From Campylobacteraceae bacterium (lineage in GTDB: Bacteria; Campylobacterota; Campylobacteria; Campylobacterales; Sulfurovaceae), in the NCBI GenBank assembly GCA_027065385.1, contig JAMOOP010000105.1, positions 1-37,869 of the forward strand: a stretch of 37,869 nt of DNA, written 5' to 3'. A program made the translations under genes and the position numbers. Below are positions 1 to 7,685 of the stretch, one piece after another. Numbering within the stretch: the first letter of the stretch is position 1; the number at the start of each line of letters is the position of its first letter. The notes under the pieces are model-generated. The model had not been told where the DNA came from and did no database searches. It saw only the letters and a list, made by a program, of their open reading frames with translations.

Positions 1-93
1 TAACATTTTAATGTTATGTATTTAAGCTAATTTTAAGGGTATTAATTTTACTACTTTTTAAGCTAAAGCCCTAAATTCAGGGATTTGGTTGCT
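1..93 (+). promoter_or_regulatory. Probable CRISPR leader (left edge cut by window)
   Basis: This AT-rich stretch lies upstream of the first repeat if the array is read on the plus strand. That orientation is inferred from the repeat 3' end TTTGAAAC, which matches the usual 8-nt crRNA 5' tag of many type I/III systems. The stretch holds a perfect dyad at 1-16 (TAACATT/AATGTTA arms), a 10-bp direct repeat TTTAAGCTAA at 21-30 and 57-66 spaced exactly 36 bp apart, and a repeat-like motif at 69-87 (CCCTA then GGGATTTG). Leader identity is inference; it contains no gene. Confidence 0.5.
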
Positions 94-1009
94 ATTTTTA
101 TTTTGTTCCCTATGGGATTTGAAACAACTCTATTGCCATACTACTTCCCCCCTCAACAATCATTTTTATTTTGTTCCCTATGGGATTTGAAACGCTATTA
201 AGTTCGTATTTATTTTATTGGTATATGCTCATTTTTATTTTGTTCCCTATGGGATTTGAAACTCTTAGATGAAGCTGGAGCTGAACAGCTTTTGGGATAT
301 ATTTTTATTTTGTTCCCTATGGGATTTGAAACAATCATATCATCACTCTCTTATTAGCTCTATCGCTTATTTTTATTTTGTTCCCTATGGGATTTGAAAC
401 TCTCACTATCATCATACATGCTATTTCTAATCTCTGATTTTTATTTTGTTCCCTATGGGATTTGAAACATCTGATTTGACAAATCAAAGCCAATATCAGT
501 ATCGATTTTTATTTTGTTCCCTATGGGATTTGAAACTTTAGCCTTTGGTTTTTTGATTTCTGCTGTTGGTGCATTTTTATTTTGTTCCCTATGGGATTTG
601 AAACGAAGCTTCTAACTCTCAACATAATGAGGGTAGAAATTTTTATTTTGTTCCCTATGGGATTTGAAACTGTATGAATACATTATAATTATGTATCGTG
701 TCTATGATTTTTATTTTGTTCCCTATGGGATTTGAAACTAAAATAAATAGAGTTACCCACACCCTATCTGATAGATTTTTATTTTGTTCCCTATGGGATT
801 TGAAACGACTATTATCATGGTGTAATGATAGATGAAACTCCTATTTTTATTTTGTTCCCTATGGGATTTGAAACGCTAAAGTTCAAACTGAATAGTAGTT
901 GTTTCTTTTATTTTTATTTTGTTCCCTATGGGATTTGAAACACTAAGATGTCTAATGTTTGTTTATTAAACCTCATAATTTTTATTTTGTTCCCTATGGG
1001 ATTTGAAAC
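94..1009 (+). CRISPR. CRISPR array, 14 repeats of 32 bp and 13 spacers
   Basis: Fourteen apparently identical 32-bp repeats start at 94, 162, 231, 301, 369, 437, 505, 573, 639, 707, 775, 843, 910 and 978. Each begins ATTTTTATTTTG, contains the near-palindrome TCCCTATGGGA, and ends TTTGAAAC. The 13 spacers are 36, 37, 38, 36, 36, 36, 36, 34, 36, 36, 36, 35 and 36 bp, all different from one another. Repeat perfection suggests an array maintained recently. No cas gene is in the window, so the type cannot be assigned; the repeat end and length suit type I-B or III relatives. With the leader on the left, cas genes most likely lie beyond the left edge. A further 36 bp (1010-1045) followed by ATTTTT may be a last spacer plus a truncated repeat. 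Confidence 0.97.
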
Positions 1010-1045
1010 TCACTAATCATTTCTTCGTATAGTGTAAATCTATCC

Positions 1046-1153
1046 ATTTTTTCCTCGCTCCCAAATTATATTTGGGAGTGTATAAGAATTTGTTTATTAA
1101 GAGATATTAGTTTCTCGTATGCATCCCCAAACACAGTTTGGGGACGAGGAAAA
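1046..1153. repeat. Palindromic element A (double hairpin with terminal inverted repeats)
   Basis: About 105 bp bounded by inverted ends TTTTCCTCG (1049-1057) and CGAGGAAAA (1145-1153). Just inside the left end is a perfect 9-bp hairpin (CTCCCAAAT 1058-1066 / ATTTGGGAG 1070-1078, 3-nt loop). Just inside the right end is a perfect 8-bp hairpin (CCCCAAAC 1125-1132 / GTTTGGGG 1136-1143, 3-nt loop). The layout resembles a non-autonomous mobile element or REP/MITE-like repeat with subterminal hairpins. It abuts the trailer end of the CRISPR array. It contains no ORF. Confidence 0.7.
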
Positions 1154-1210
1154 CAACTAAAGCCACACTTCCACATTTATATCTTTTTGATTTAATTGAG
1201 TAAAAAGGGG

Positions 1211-1298
1211 TTAACTCGCTCCACAATTTGATTGTGGAGTGTATATATAAAGAGGATATTCTATTTAATGAAGTTTATAATGCTTTGGGAGTAAGGAA
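1211..1298. repeat. Palindromic element B (diverged copy)
   Basis: This 88-bp unit differs from element C (1413-1500) at 12 positions, about 86% identity by eye. It has a perfect left hairpin (CTCCACAAT 1219-1227 / ATTGTGGAG 1231-1239, loop TTG) and the shared tail GTGTATATA. It ends in a degenerate TTTGGGAGTAAGGAA, where element C has TTTGGGAACGAGGAA. The right-hand hairpin seen in element A is not preserved. No coding potential. Confidence 0.7.
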
Positions 1299-1412
1299 GT
1301 ATTTTCATTAAAATTTTATTTGTACTCTTTACAATAAACCATCTCCCACCCCCAAAAGACAATAACCACCATTTGCAATTTTAGCCCATCATTTAGATAC
1401 TTCGTTACTAGT

Positions 1413-1500
1413 TTAACTCGCTCCACAATTTTATTGTGGAGTGTATATACGAATAGGATATTCTATTTAATAGATTTTATAATAGTTTGGGAACGAGGAA
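1413..1500. repeat. Palindromic element C (diverged copy)
   Basis: Second copy of the 88-bp unit, ending 29 bp from the stop codon of the Rpn-type nuclease gene. Its left hairpin is CTCCACAAT (1421-1429) / ATTGTGGAG (1433-1441) with loop TTT, and it ends GTTTGGGAACGAGGAA. The left end AACTCGCTCC and right end GGGAACGAGG are imperfect inverted repeats. Compensated hairpin arms differ between A (CTCCCAAAT) and B/C (CTCCACAAT), so the stem rather than its sequence appears conserved. The stretches between elements (1154-1210 and 1299-1412) hold nothing I recognise. Confidence 0.7.
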
Positions 1501-1529
1501 TATTTTTCACTTTTTATTTTTAGTTGTCA

Positions 1530-2372
1530 CTATTTAAGTTTTTCTATCTCATTAATAGTTAAACCTGTTTTTAAAGAGATAGTTTCAATATCTAAAATAT
1601 CTAATAGGCTTTTAGCTATTTCAATAGCTTTCTTTTTTGCTCCTTTAATCTCTGCTGTGTAAAACAGAGACTCTTTATATCTTTTATTCTCCTCTTTTCT
1701 TTCATAAATTGCTCTATCTTTTGGTTGAAGTTTTAAAACATCTAAAACCTCTTTTGCTTTATCTAAACCTTTTGCTTTAAATCTATTTTCTATCTCCTCA
1801 TTTTTTAGAAAATATATCCACTCATCTAAACTATTTTTAGCTATATCATTAAACTGATTTACTCTTAAAATATAATACTCTGGATATATATCTGAAATAG
1901 TCTCTATATTAAATTTATCTTTTTGTATAAATGATGGAGTTAGTATATCATTTATATGTAAACCTTTAAAATTAGTTGTTCCATGATATACATAATCTGC
2001 ACCTTGACCTATTTCAAAATATACAATATTAATAGAATATACTTTTTTAACATTAGTATATCCTCTACCTTTTTTAATATATTCAGTTATTAATTTAGAA
2101 GTTCCATAAAGTATTCGTTGAAAATAGTCAATCTCATCATTATATTGAATTTCAACTAATATAAGTTCACCTCGTTCATTTTTGGCTAATAAATCAACTC
2201 TATTAAACTTATCATCTTCTGTTTCTTGATTTGCTTCACTCTCTAAAATCTCTTCTATTTTTACATCAAATTTTAAAAGTTCAGTTAAAAAGCCTTCTAA
2301 AATTCCAAAATTTGCTTTTTGGCGTAAAATCTTTTTCATTGCCCAATCAAAACTTACTAATTTTCTTTTCAT
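1530..2372 (-). CDS. Rpn/PDDEXK_2-family recombination-promoting nuclease (putative transposase)
   Basis: The 280-aa protein has the full layout of the PD-(D/E)XK nuclease-family transposase group (PDDEXK_2). There is an N-terminal SFDWAMKKIL motif, then the catalytic pattern RVDLLA (D60) and VEIQ (E74, Q76), followed by RILYGTSKL. The C-terminal helix-turn pattern is IAKSLLDILDIETISLKTGL, the usual end of the family. Members are DNA endonucleases; E. coli Rpn proteins promote RecA-independent recombination. The start codon follows AAGGGA on the minus strand, and a TATAAT-like -10 lies at 2393-2398 in the 38-bp gap after the glycosyltransferase gene, so it may be transcribed separately. Three hairpin repeats sit directly downstream, which suggests a repeat/nuclease partnership, but that link is inference. 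It appears intact. Confidence 0.9.
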   Translation of the reverse strand: MKRKLVSFDWAMKKILRQKANFGILEGFLTELLKFDVKIEEILESEANQETEDDKFNRVDLLAKNERGELILVEIQYNDEIDYFQRILYGTSKLITEYIKKGRGYTNVKKVYSINIVYFEIGQGADYVYHGTTNFKGLHINDILTPSFIQKDKFNIETISDIYPEYYILRVNQFNDIAKNSLDEWIYFLKNEEIENRFKAKGLDKAKEVLDVLKLQPKDRAIYERKEENKRYKESLFYTAEIKGAKKKAIEIAKSLLDILDIETISLKTGLTINEIEKLK

Positions 2373-2410
2373 TTTTTCCCTTTTTCTTATTAATTATATC
2401 ATAAACCTCT

Positions 2411-3544
2411 TTATGCTCTTGATAAAATTAGTTTCTCTTCAGGTGATAAAATCGCCTTTAAATATTTTTTTATTACTATCTTTTCCTCAAACTCATTAAT
2501 AACTTTTAATCGTCCTCTTATTCCCATTTGAACTCTCTCTTTATGAGATAGATTAATCATTTTTTCTATTGCTACGGCTAATGATTTACTACTTTTTGGA
2601 GTAACTAAAAAACCATTATATCCATTATCTACAACTTCTCTACAGCCTGTTACATTAGTTGTAATAATTGGTTTTGACATACTTCCAGCCTCCAATAAAA
2701 CTCTTGATAAACCTTCTCTATATGATGGTAAAACTATACAATCTACCTTCTCTATCTCTTCTAAAACAGCATCTGTATATCCCAAATACTCTATAATCCC
2801 ATTTTTAACCCAAGATTTAACCTCACCTTCTGATATGGCTGATGGATTATCAAAATAGTAAGAGCCTAATATTTTAAATTTGGCATTAGGATATTTATCT
2901 TTTATAGATTTTATAGCCTCTACATACTCAATAACTCCCTTATCTTTAATAAGTCTAGCTATAAGCAAAAAAGTTATATCTTCTTTTTTAGTTACACTAT
3001 TTTTAGGTTGGAATGAGTCTGTATTAATTCCAGAACCAGGTATTATAGTAGATTGTCTTTTTTTAATAATATTTCTTTTAATAAATTCTCTATTATCATC
3101 ACCATTTTCAAATAGAACTTTATTATTAAATAGAGATATTTTATATAGCCCTCTAGCTAGTTTTGAACTTGGTTTATTATCTAAAAATACTGTTCCAAGT
3201 CCTGCTACAACATTAATTGTCTCTATATTTAAAATTTTAGATATTATACTTGCATATATATTTGGTTTAATAGTATATATTAAAAGAATATCAGGATTTA
3301 TCTCTTTAAATAGTTTATAGTATTGATACATTAGTTTTGTATCTTCTATTGGATTAGTCCCTTTATTATTTAACTCTATATCATAATGTCTGCACCCTAG
3401 ATGCTCTAATCTTTCTGTATAATCATCTACTGGAGCTATTAAAGAGACCTCATATCCTTGATTTTGAAGTGCTTTTATTAAACCTTGTCTAAAGTTATAT
3501 AGATACCAAGAGGTATTACTACATATTGTTATTTTCTTACTCAT
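2411..3544 (-). CDS. GT4-family glycosyltransferase (GT-B fold)
   Basis: A 377-aa retaining glycosyltransferase that probably adds a nucleotide-activated sugar to a lipid-linked or surface glycan at the inner face of the cytoplasmic membrane. The N-terminal Rossmann half opens MSKKITICSNTSWYLYNFRQG and contains VAGLGTVF (about 113-120). The C-terminal half has FLLIARLIKDKGVIEY (192-207) and the GT4 E-x7-E signature E277 to E285 (REGLSRVLLEA). The sequence style is like GalNAc/PglA-type enzymes, but the sugar cannot be named. The gene is last of three co-directional genes, 4 bp after the upstream GT4 gene. Full length for the family. Confidence 0.88.
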   Translation of the reverse strand: MSKKITICSNTSWYLYNFRQGLIKALQNQGYEVSLIAPVDDYTERLEHLGCRHYDIELNNKGTNPIEDTKLMYQYYKLFKEINPDILLIYTIKPNIYASIISKILNIETINVVAGLGTVFLDNKPSSKLARGLYKISLFNNKVLFENGDDNREFIKRNIIKKRQSTIIPGSGINTDSFQPKNSVTKKEDITFLLIARLIKDKGVIEYVEAIKSIKDKYPNAKFKILGSYYFDNPSAISEGEVKSWVKNGIIEYLGYTDAVLEEIEKVDCIVLPSYREGLSRVLLEAGSMSKPIITTNVTGCREVVDNGYNGFLVTPKSSKSLAVAIEKMINLSHKERVQMGIRGRLKVINEFEEKIVIKKYLKAILSPEEKLILSRA

Positions 3545-3548
3545 AATA

Positions 3549-4646
3549 TTATCCTTTTAAAATAAACTCATATTTTTTTATAATTAAATCTATACTATAT
3601 TTTTTAATTGTTATATCTCTTATATTGCTACTACTATATTTATCTGTCTTAATACTCTCTATAGCTTTAGCTAAAGCATCTATATCTTTTAAGGGAACTA
3701 ATAAGCCATTTTCTCCATTTTTAATAATTTCAGATACACCTCCTATAGAGTTAAAAGATACTGCCACAACTCCACAATAGTTTGCTTCTAATATTACATT
3801 TGGAAAACCCTCATACTCTGATGTTAAAACTAAGATATTTGAATTTTTAATATATTTATATGGATTTTTTTTGTAGCCTAAAAAGGCTACTCTATCTTCT
3901 ATTTTAAGCTCTAAAGCTAACTTTTCTAACTCTTCTCTCTTTACTCCATTACCAATAATAGTTAATACATATCTATTATCTAATTTAGCAAATGCTTTTA
4001 GAAGTAAATCTTGTCTCTTTTCAAAACGAAGTTGTCCTACTGATATTAATCTAATTTTATCTTTTGGAAATGGATAAGTTAAAGGCTCTTTTTGTAATAA
4101 ATCTATATTTTTGGTATCTATTGGATTATTAATTACTACGGTTTTCTCTTTTGGAAAGTTATAGTTTTTTATTAAATCATCTCCCATATAATTAGATTGA
4201 CATATTACTTTATGGTAGTTTTTATATACTCTTTTATATAACCACTCATATAGCTTTGGGCTTTTCTCTTGTCTATTATTAAGGGTTAATATACTAGCTT
4301 GTCTTGCTATCCATTTAGTTTTTGGTAAAAATAGTTTTATTAGAGGTATAAAAATAGATATATATAGATTTAAATTTCCTATTCCACTAAAAACTATATT
4401 GGGTTTTAATCTATATATTTTTAGTAAAAGATTAGGAACTCCTTTAGCTACAGAAGAGATATTTAAACTATAGATATTTATATCTTTAGCTACTCTATCC
4501 ATTAAAGAGCCACTACTATTAAAGAGAATTAGACTAATATTAAAACTATCTCTATCTAAATGGTTTATAATATTAATAATTACTCTCTCTGCTCCACCAG
4601 TATTTAGTTTTGGCATTACAAATAGAATATGGCTCTTTTCTTTCAT
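3549..4646 (-). CDS. GT4-family glycosyltransferase
   Basis: 365 aa, a second GT-B retaining transferase. The N-terminus has the family start ILFVMPKLNTGGAER (8-21), where the GGAER loop binds near the acceptor. The C-terminal donor-binding half has RLISVGQLRFEKRQDLL (199-215) and the E-x7-E motif E279 to E287 (YEGFPNVILEA). This pattern is close to PglH/PglJ-like GalNAc transferases, although the donor is not provable. It lies 1 bp from the ATP-grasp gene upstream and 4 bp from the GT gene downstream, so the three are almost certainly cotranscribed from the 5689-5979 region. Role inferred: assembly of a surface oligosaccharide. Confidence 0.88.
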   Translation of the reverse strand: MKEKSHILFVMPKLNTGGAERVIINIINHLDRDSFNISLILFNSSGSLMDRVAKDINIYSLNISSVAKGVPNLLLKIYRLKPNIVFSGIGNLNLYISIFIPLIKLFLPKTKWIARQASILTLNNRQEKSPKLYEWLYKRVYKNYHKVICQSNYMGDDLIKNYNFPKEKTVVINNPIDTKNIDLLQKEPLTYPFPKDKIRLISVGQLRFEKRQDLLLKAFAKLDNRYVLTIIGNGVKREELEKLALELKIEDRVAFLGYKKNPYKYIKNSNILVLTSEYEGFPNVILEANYCGVVAVSFNSIGGVSEIIKNGENGLLVPLKDIDALAKAIESIKTDKYSSSNIRDITIKKYSIDLIIKKYEFILKG

Positions 4647-4647
4647 T

Positions 4648-5688
4648 TCATACTCCTATAGAGTTTAGTAAATCTTCTATAATAAAATATTCAACTCTTA
4701 AAGAACCCTCTACCCACTCTAAATCTTTTGTCCAATAGCCTAAAGCGTGAGGAAATCCTCTAGGAGATGCAGCATAACTTATCTCTACTATTTTATATCC
4801 ATCTATATCTTTTACAAAGTCAAATGCAATAGATTGGGCTTGGAGTTTTTCAACTATTTCAAATGCCACTTTTACGCACTCTTTTCCCTCTTCTCCTATA
4901 TCCCAACTCATTTTTCCACTTCCACTAGCTCTAAAATCACCCTCTCTAACCATTCTTTTTTTAGTTACAGCACGATTTCCTATTACAAAAACTCTAATAT
5001 CATGGTCACAATTTGGTATAAAATCTTGTGCATATAGATAGTTTTTCTCAATAGGTAACATTGTATATACTTTATGAGGAGAGATATATCTACAAACTCC
5101 TTTTCCAATGCCTACAACACTTTTTAATGATTTATCTCTTTTAAAGTGCCAAATTTTCTCTTCTAAAATAGCCTCTCTTCTATTTGCTTCAAATCCTTTT
5201 CCAAAGACTCTATTTGCATATTTTTTAGCTTCACTTTTTGATTTTATAAGTTGAACATTAAAAGCTCCTGCTCCATTTCTTAATTTGAATACTTTTGGAA
5301 AAGATGTTTCTTCTATCCATTTAAAAGCTGACTCTTTATCATAAAAAGCGTAACTTTTAACCATTGGTGCATCTATTGCCTCTAAAAGATATTTTTGTCC
5401 TAACTTATCATCAAAATGCCATGAGCTATTGGCATTTGGATATACAGGAAAATTAATTCTATCTAAAGATAAAATTAAAGCTCTTGCAAAAAGTTGTGCT
5501 TTATAGTCTATATGTTGCCAATGCCACATTAACGCATCACACTCTTTTAACTGCTCCATAATATCTGTATCGTAGCAGTTTACTATTTTATAATTTATTT
5601 GATGTTCTTTACAATACTCAATCCATTTATCCGAATAGGAGTCATCTCCTTTTTTATGCTCTATAGCAATAGTTACTCTCTTTTTCAT
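4648..5688 (-). CDS. ATP-grasp family protein in a glycan cluster
   Basis: The 346-aa protein reads as an ATP-grasp ligase. The central region has KVFKLRNGAGAFNV (132-145, nucleotide-binding loop), DIRVFVIGNRAVTKKRM (230-246) and the C-terminal metal-binding strand SIAFDFVKDIDGYKIVEIS (286-304; D290, E302). The canonical final ExN is ExS here (E302, S304), so metal coordination may differ. Such enzymes join a carboxylate to an amine through an acylphosphate; the substrates here are unknown. It is first in the minus-strand operon with two GT4 transferases, suggesting amino-acid or peptide decoration of a sugar. The start follows AAAGG; no other start fits better. Confidence 0.78.
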   Translation of the reverse strand: MKKRVTIAIEHKKGDDSYSDKWIEYCKEHQINYKIVNCYDTDIMEQLKECDALMWHWQHIDYKAQLFARALILSLDRINFPVYPNANSSWHFDDKLGQKYLLEAIDAPMVKSYAFYDKESAFKWIEETSFPKVFKLRNGAGAFNVQLIKSKSEAKKYANRVFGKGFEANRREAILEEKIWHFKRDKSLKSVVGIGKGVCRYISPHKVYTMLPIEKNYLYAQDFIPNCDHDIRVFVIGNRAVTKKRMVREGDFRASGSGKMSWDIGEEGKECVKVAFEIVEKLQAQSIAFDFVKDIDGYKIVEISYAASPRGFPHALGYWTKDLEWVEGSLRVEYFIIEDLLNSIGV

Positions 5689-5709
5689 CTACAACCTTTG
5701 ATAAAAATT

Positions 5710-5762
5710 AAATATACTTAATAAACTATATTATTAAATTATATTTCAAATATACTTAATAA
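5710..5762. repeat. 15-bp direct repeat in the divergent promoter region
   Basis: AAATATACTTAATAA occurs at 5710-5724 and again at 5748-5762, with starts 38 bp apart, in the 291-bp gap between the divergent ATP-grasp and E1-like genes. The position suits an operator controlling the minus-strand operon, but the DNA is very AT-rich and no regulator is known. Confidence 0.4.
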
Positions 5763-5942
5763 TTAGTCCTTATATCTATATAATTTATAATTGATTTAAA
5801 TCATAGCACTTTTTATATTATATTTTGTTTGTTTTTAAATATAATTAAACAGTTTATGGTATATATGTTTTTCTAGGTTTTCAGAAAGAAACATAAATTA
5901 GTATAAAGAGTAAAAATAGTAAATGTTTAAAAAAAATTTAAG

Positions 5943-5948
5943 TATAAT
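5943..5948 (+). promoter_or_regulatory. -10 element for the E1-like/MBL/kinase operon
   Basis: TATAAT lies 31 bp before the start codon at 5980, followed by an AAGGAA ribosome-binding site near 5969. No clear -35 is seen, as usual in Campylobacterota promoters, which rely on an extended AT-rich -10. Confidence 0.45.
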
Positions 5949-5979
5949 ATATAAAATAATATTTATATAAGGAAATCAA

Positions 5980-6891
5980 ATGTCTATAAATGTATCAGAG
6001 GAAGAGTTTTATGAAATGTTATGGTTTCGTTCATCTATGGTTTTTACAGATAAAGAAAAAGAGTTAATTAAAAATGCTAGAGTGGGAGTCATTGGTGTTG
6101 GGGGTACTGGAGGGATTGCTTCTGAACAATTAGTTAGAGGAGGAGTTAGTAATATTACTTTAGTTGACCCTGATATATTTGAGCTTTCAAATATTAATAG
6201 ACAACACTTCTGCACTATATCTACGATAGGTATGAAAAAGGTAGAGGCTGGTAAAAAAAGACTTTTAGATATTAACCCTTTTGCTAAAATTAGAACTTTT
6301 GAAAATGGAATTAATAAAGAGAACGCAAAAGAGATAGTTAGTGAAGTTGATATTATAATTGATGCAAGTGATAATAAATCAGCTCACTATCCTCTTCATA
6401 GAGTAGCTAAAGAGTTAAAAGTTCCTATTATATCTAGGTCTCATAAAGTGCCAGATTTTACATTTGGAGCAAAAGCAAATCTTTGGGATTATAGAGAAGA
6501 TGGGGTTTCTACTAGAGAAGAGGATGAAGACTCTCCAACTGCATTAATTCCACTTGATGAGGTGACAGAAGAGCAGTTTAAAGAGAAAGATAAAAGAGTT
6601 CATAGTGAGTTTAATAAGGTTTATAGAAAAATATTTAACTCAAAAGATGCAAATAAACTTTTACTTAGTGAAAACACTCCTCCTAAAAACTTTTTTAAAG
6701 ATTATGAGAGAGGTAGAGATAATTTAGTTCAAGGAACAAATTGGGGTCCTGCTGTTACAATTACCGGTACTTTTTTTGCTATTGTGGTAATTAATATAAT
6801 AATTGATGCTAAAAATATCTTTTTAGGACCTATATCTATAAAAGCTAATGCTTCTGTTAATTCTATTATTGACCAAAGAGAAATTAAGTAA
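5980..6891 (+). CDS. E1-like ThiF/MoeB-family adenylyltransferase, single cysteine
   Basis: 303 aa with a complete E1-type adenylation core. It has the nucleotide loop G39-V-G41-G42-T-G44, D63 (LVDPD), the arginine finger region NINRQ (R74), K86 and the catalytic-type D131 (DASDN). These match known MoeB/ThiF positions. It lacks the zinc CxxC pairs of MoeB/ThiF. Its only cysteine is C78, close to the adenylation site rather than in the usual crossover loop, so thioester transfer by the normal route looks absent. The C-terminal third is not recognisable. E1 relatives without a transfer cysteine can activate peptide or acid carboxylates, as in MccB. First gene of a plus-strand operon with an MBL hydrolase and a polysaccharide co-polymerase; the substrate is unknown. 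Confidence 0.82.
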   Translation: MSINVSEEEFYEMLWFRSSMVFTDKEKELIKNARVGVIGVGGTGGIASEQLVRGGVSNITLVDPDIFELSNINRQHFCTISTIGMKKVEAGKKRLLDINPFAKIRTFENGINKENAKEIVSEVDIIIDASDNKSAHYPLHRVAKELKVPIISRSHKVPDFTFGAKANLWDYREDGVSTREEDEDSPTALIPLDEVTEEQFKEKDKRVHSEFNKVYRKIFNSKDANKLLLSENTPPKNFFKDYERGRDNLVQGTNWGPAVTITGTFFAIVVINIIIDAKNIFLGPISIKANASVNSIIDQREIK

Positions 6892-6926
6892 AATTAGATA
6901 ACCTATGGTAAAAAATTAGGTAAAAT

Positions 6927-7664
6927 ATGAAATTAGACAATATAAAATTGAGTGTTATTTTTGATAATGAGTGTTGTAATAGTGAGTTAACCTCTCTTTG
7001 GGGCTTTTCTTGTTTCATAGAAACACCAATAGGAAATACTCTTTTTGATACAGGTAGCAATGGAAGAGTTCTTTTAAAAAATTTAGAAAAAAAGAGTTTA
7101 GATATATCTTCTATTAATAATATATTTATATCACACGCTCATTGGGACCATATAGGTGGATTAGACTCTATTTTAGAGCTTAATCCTAGAGTTAATATAT
7201 TTGTAACCAATCATATATCTAAAAATTTAGTTAGAGATTTAAAGAGTCTATCAAATGGAGTTACTGTTATAGGTAATACTCCAACTAAAATTTTGGAAGA
7301 TATATACTCAACAGGAGAAATTGGAGACCATAATGAGCAGTCTATAGTAATAGATACTAATAAGGGATTAATAGTTATAGCAGGTTGCGCACATGGTGGA
7401 ATAGAGAATATTTTAAAAAGAGCCGTAGATTTTTTTAATAAACCAATATTTTTAGCTCTTGGTGGTTTTCATCTTCATAATAAAGAAGATAAAGAAGTTT
7501 TAAAAATTATAGATACCATACAAGAGTTAGATACAAAATTTGTTTGCCCTTCTCACTGCACAGGAGAAAGAGCAAGAGAGCTATTTAAAGAAAAATTTAA
7601 AAACAACTATATTGAGGGTGGAGTTGGGATTGATATAAGTTTTAATAAAGATAATATTATTTAA
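6927..7664 (+). CDS. Metallo-beta-lactamase-fold hydrolase (COG1237-like)
   Basis: 245 aa with the signature SHAHWDHIGG (H70, H72, D74, H75). Further metal or substrate positions are GCAHGG (H156), GGFHL (H182) and PSHCTG (H210). The arrangement matches the MBL group that includes dihydropterin-ribofuranosylaminobenzene phosphate synthase-like enzymes. The name is structural rather than proof of a pterin role. It begins 35 bp after the E1-like gene, with AGG before ATG, and is followed 21 bp later by the co-polymerase kinase, so cotranscription is likely. No signal peptide, so it is cytoplasmic. A hydrolytic role on an activated or conjugated product of the E1 is inference. Confidence 0.83.
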   Translation: MKLDNIKLSVIFDNECCNSELTSLWGFSCFIETPIGNTLFDTGSNGRVLLKNLEKKSLDISSINNIFISHAHWDHIGGLDSILELNPRVNIFVTNHISKNLVRDLKSLSNGVTVIGNTPTKILEDIYSTGEIGDHNEQSIVIDTNKGLIVIAGCAHGGIENILKRAVDFFNKPIFLALGGFHLHNKEDKEVLKIIDTIQELDTKFVCPSHCTGERARELFKEKFKNNYIEGGVGIDISFNKDNII

Positions 7665-7685
7665 ATAATAAAATATAAAGGTAAA

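Noticed and set aside
69-91. Motif CCCTA...GGGATTTG as an additional, degenerate CRISPR repeat
   Set aside because: It lies only a few bases before repeat 1, leaving no room for a spacer; kept as a leader motif instead.
94-1045. Self-targeting spacers
   Set aside because: No spacer matched another part of the window by eye; genome-wide search not possible here.
94-1500. Idea that the palindromic elements derive from the CRISPR repeat (both contain CCC...GGG dyads)
   Set aside because: Outside the CCC/GGG core there is no alignment; arms, loops and flanks differ.
2880-3320. Open frame of 146 codons on the plus strand
   Set aside because: It lies wholly antisense to the GT4 gene, has no ribosome-binding site and a composition explained by reading the complementary codons.
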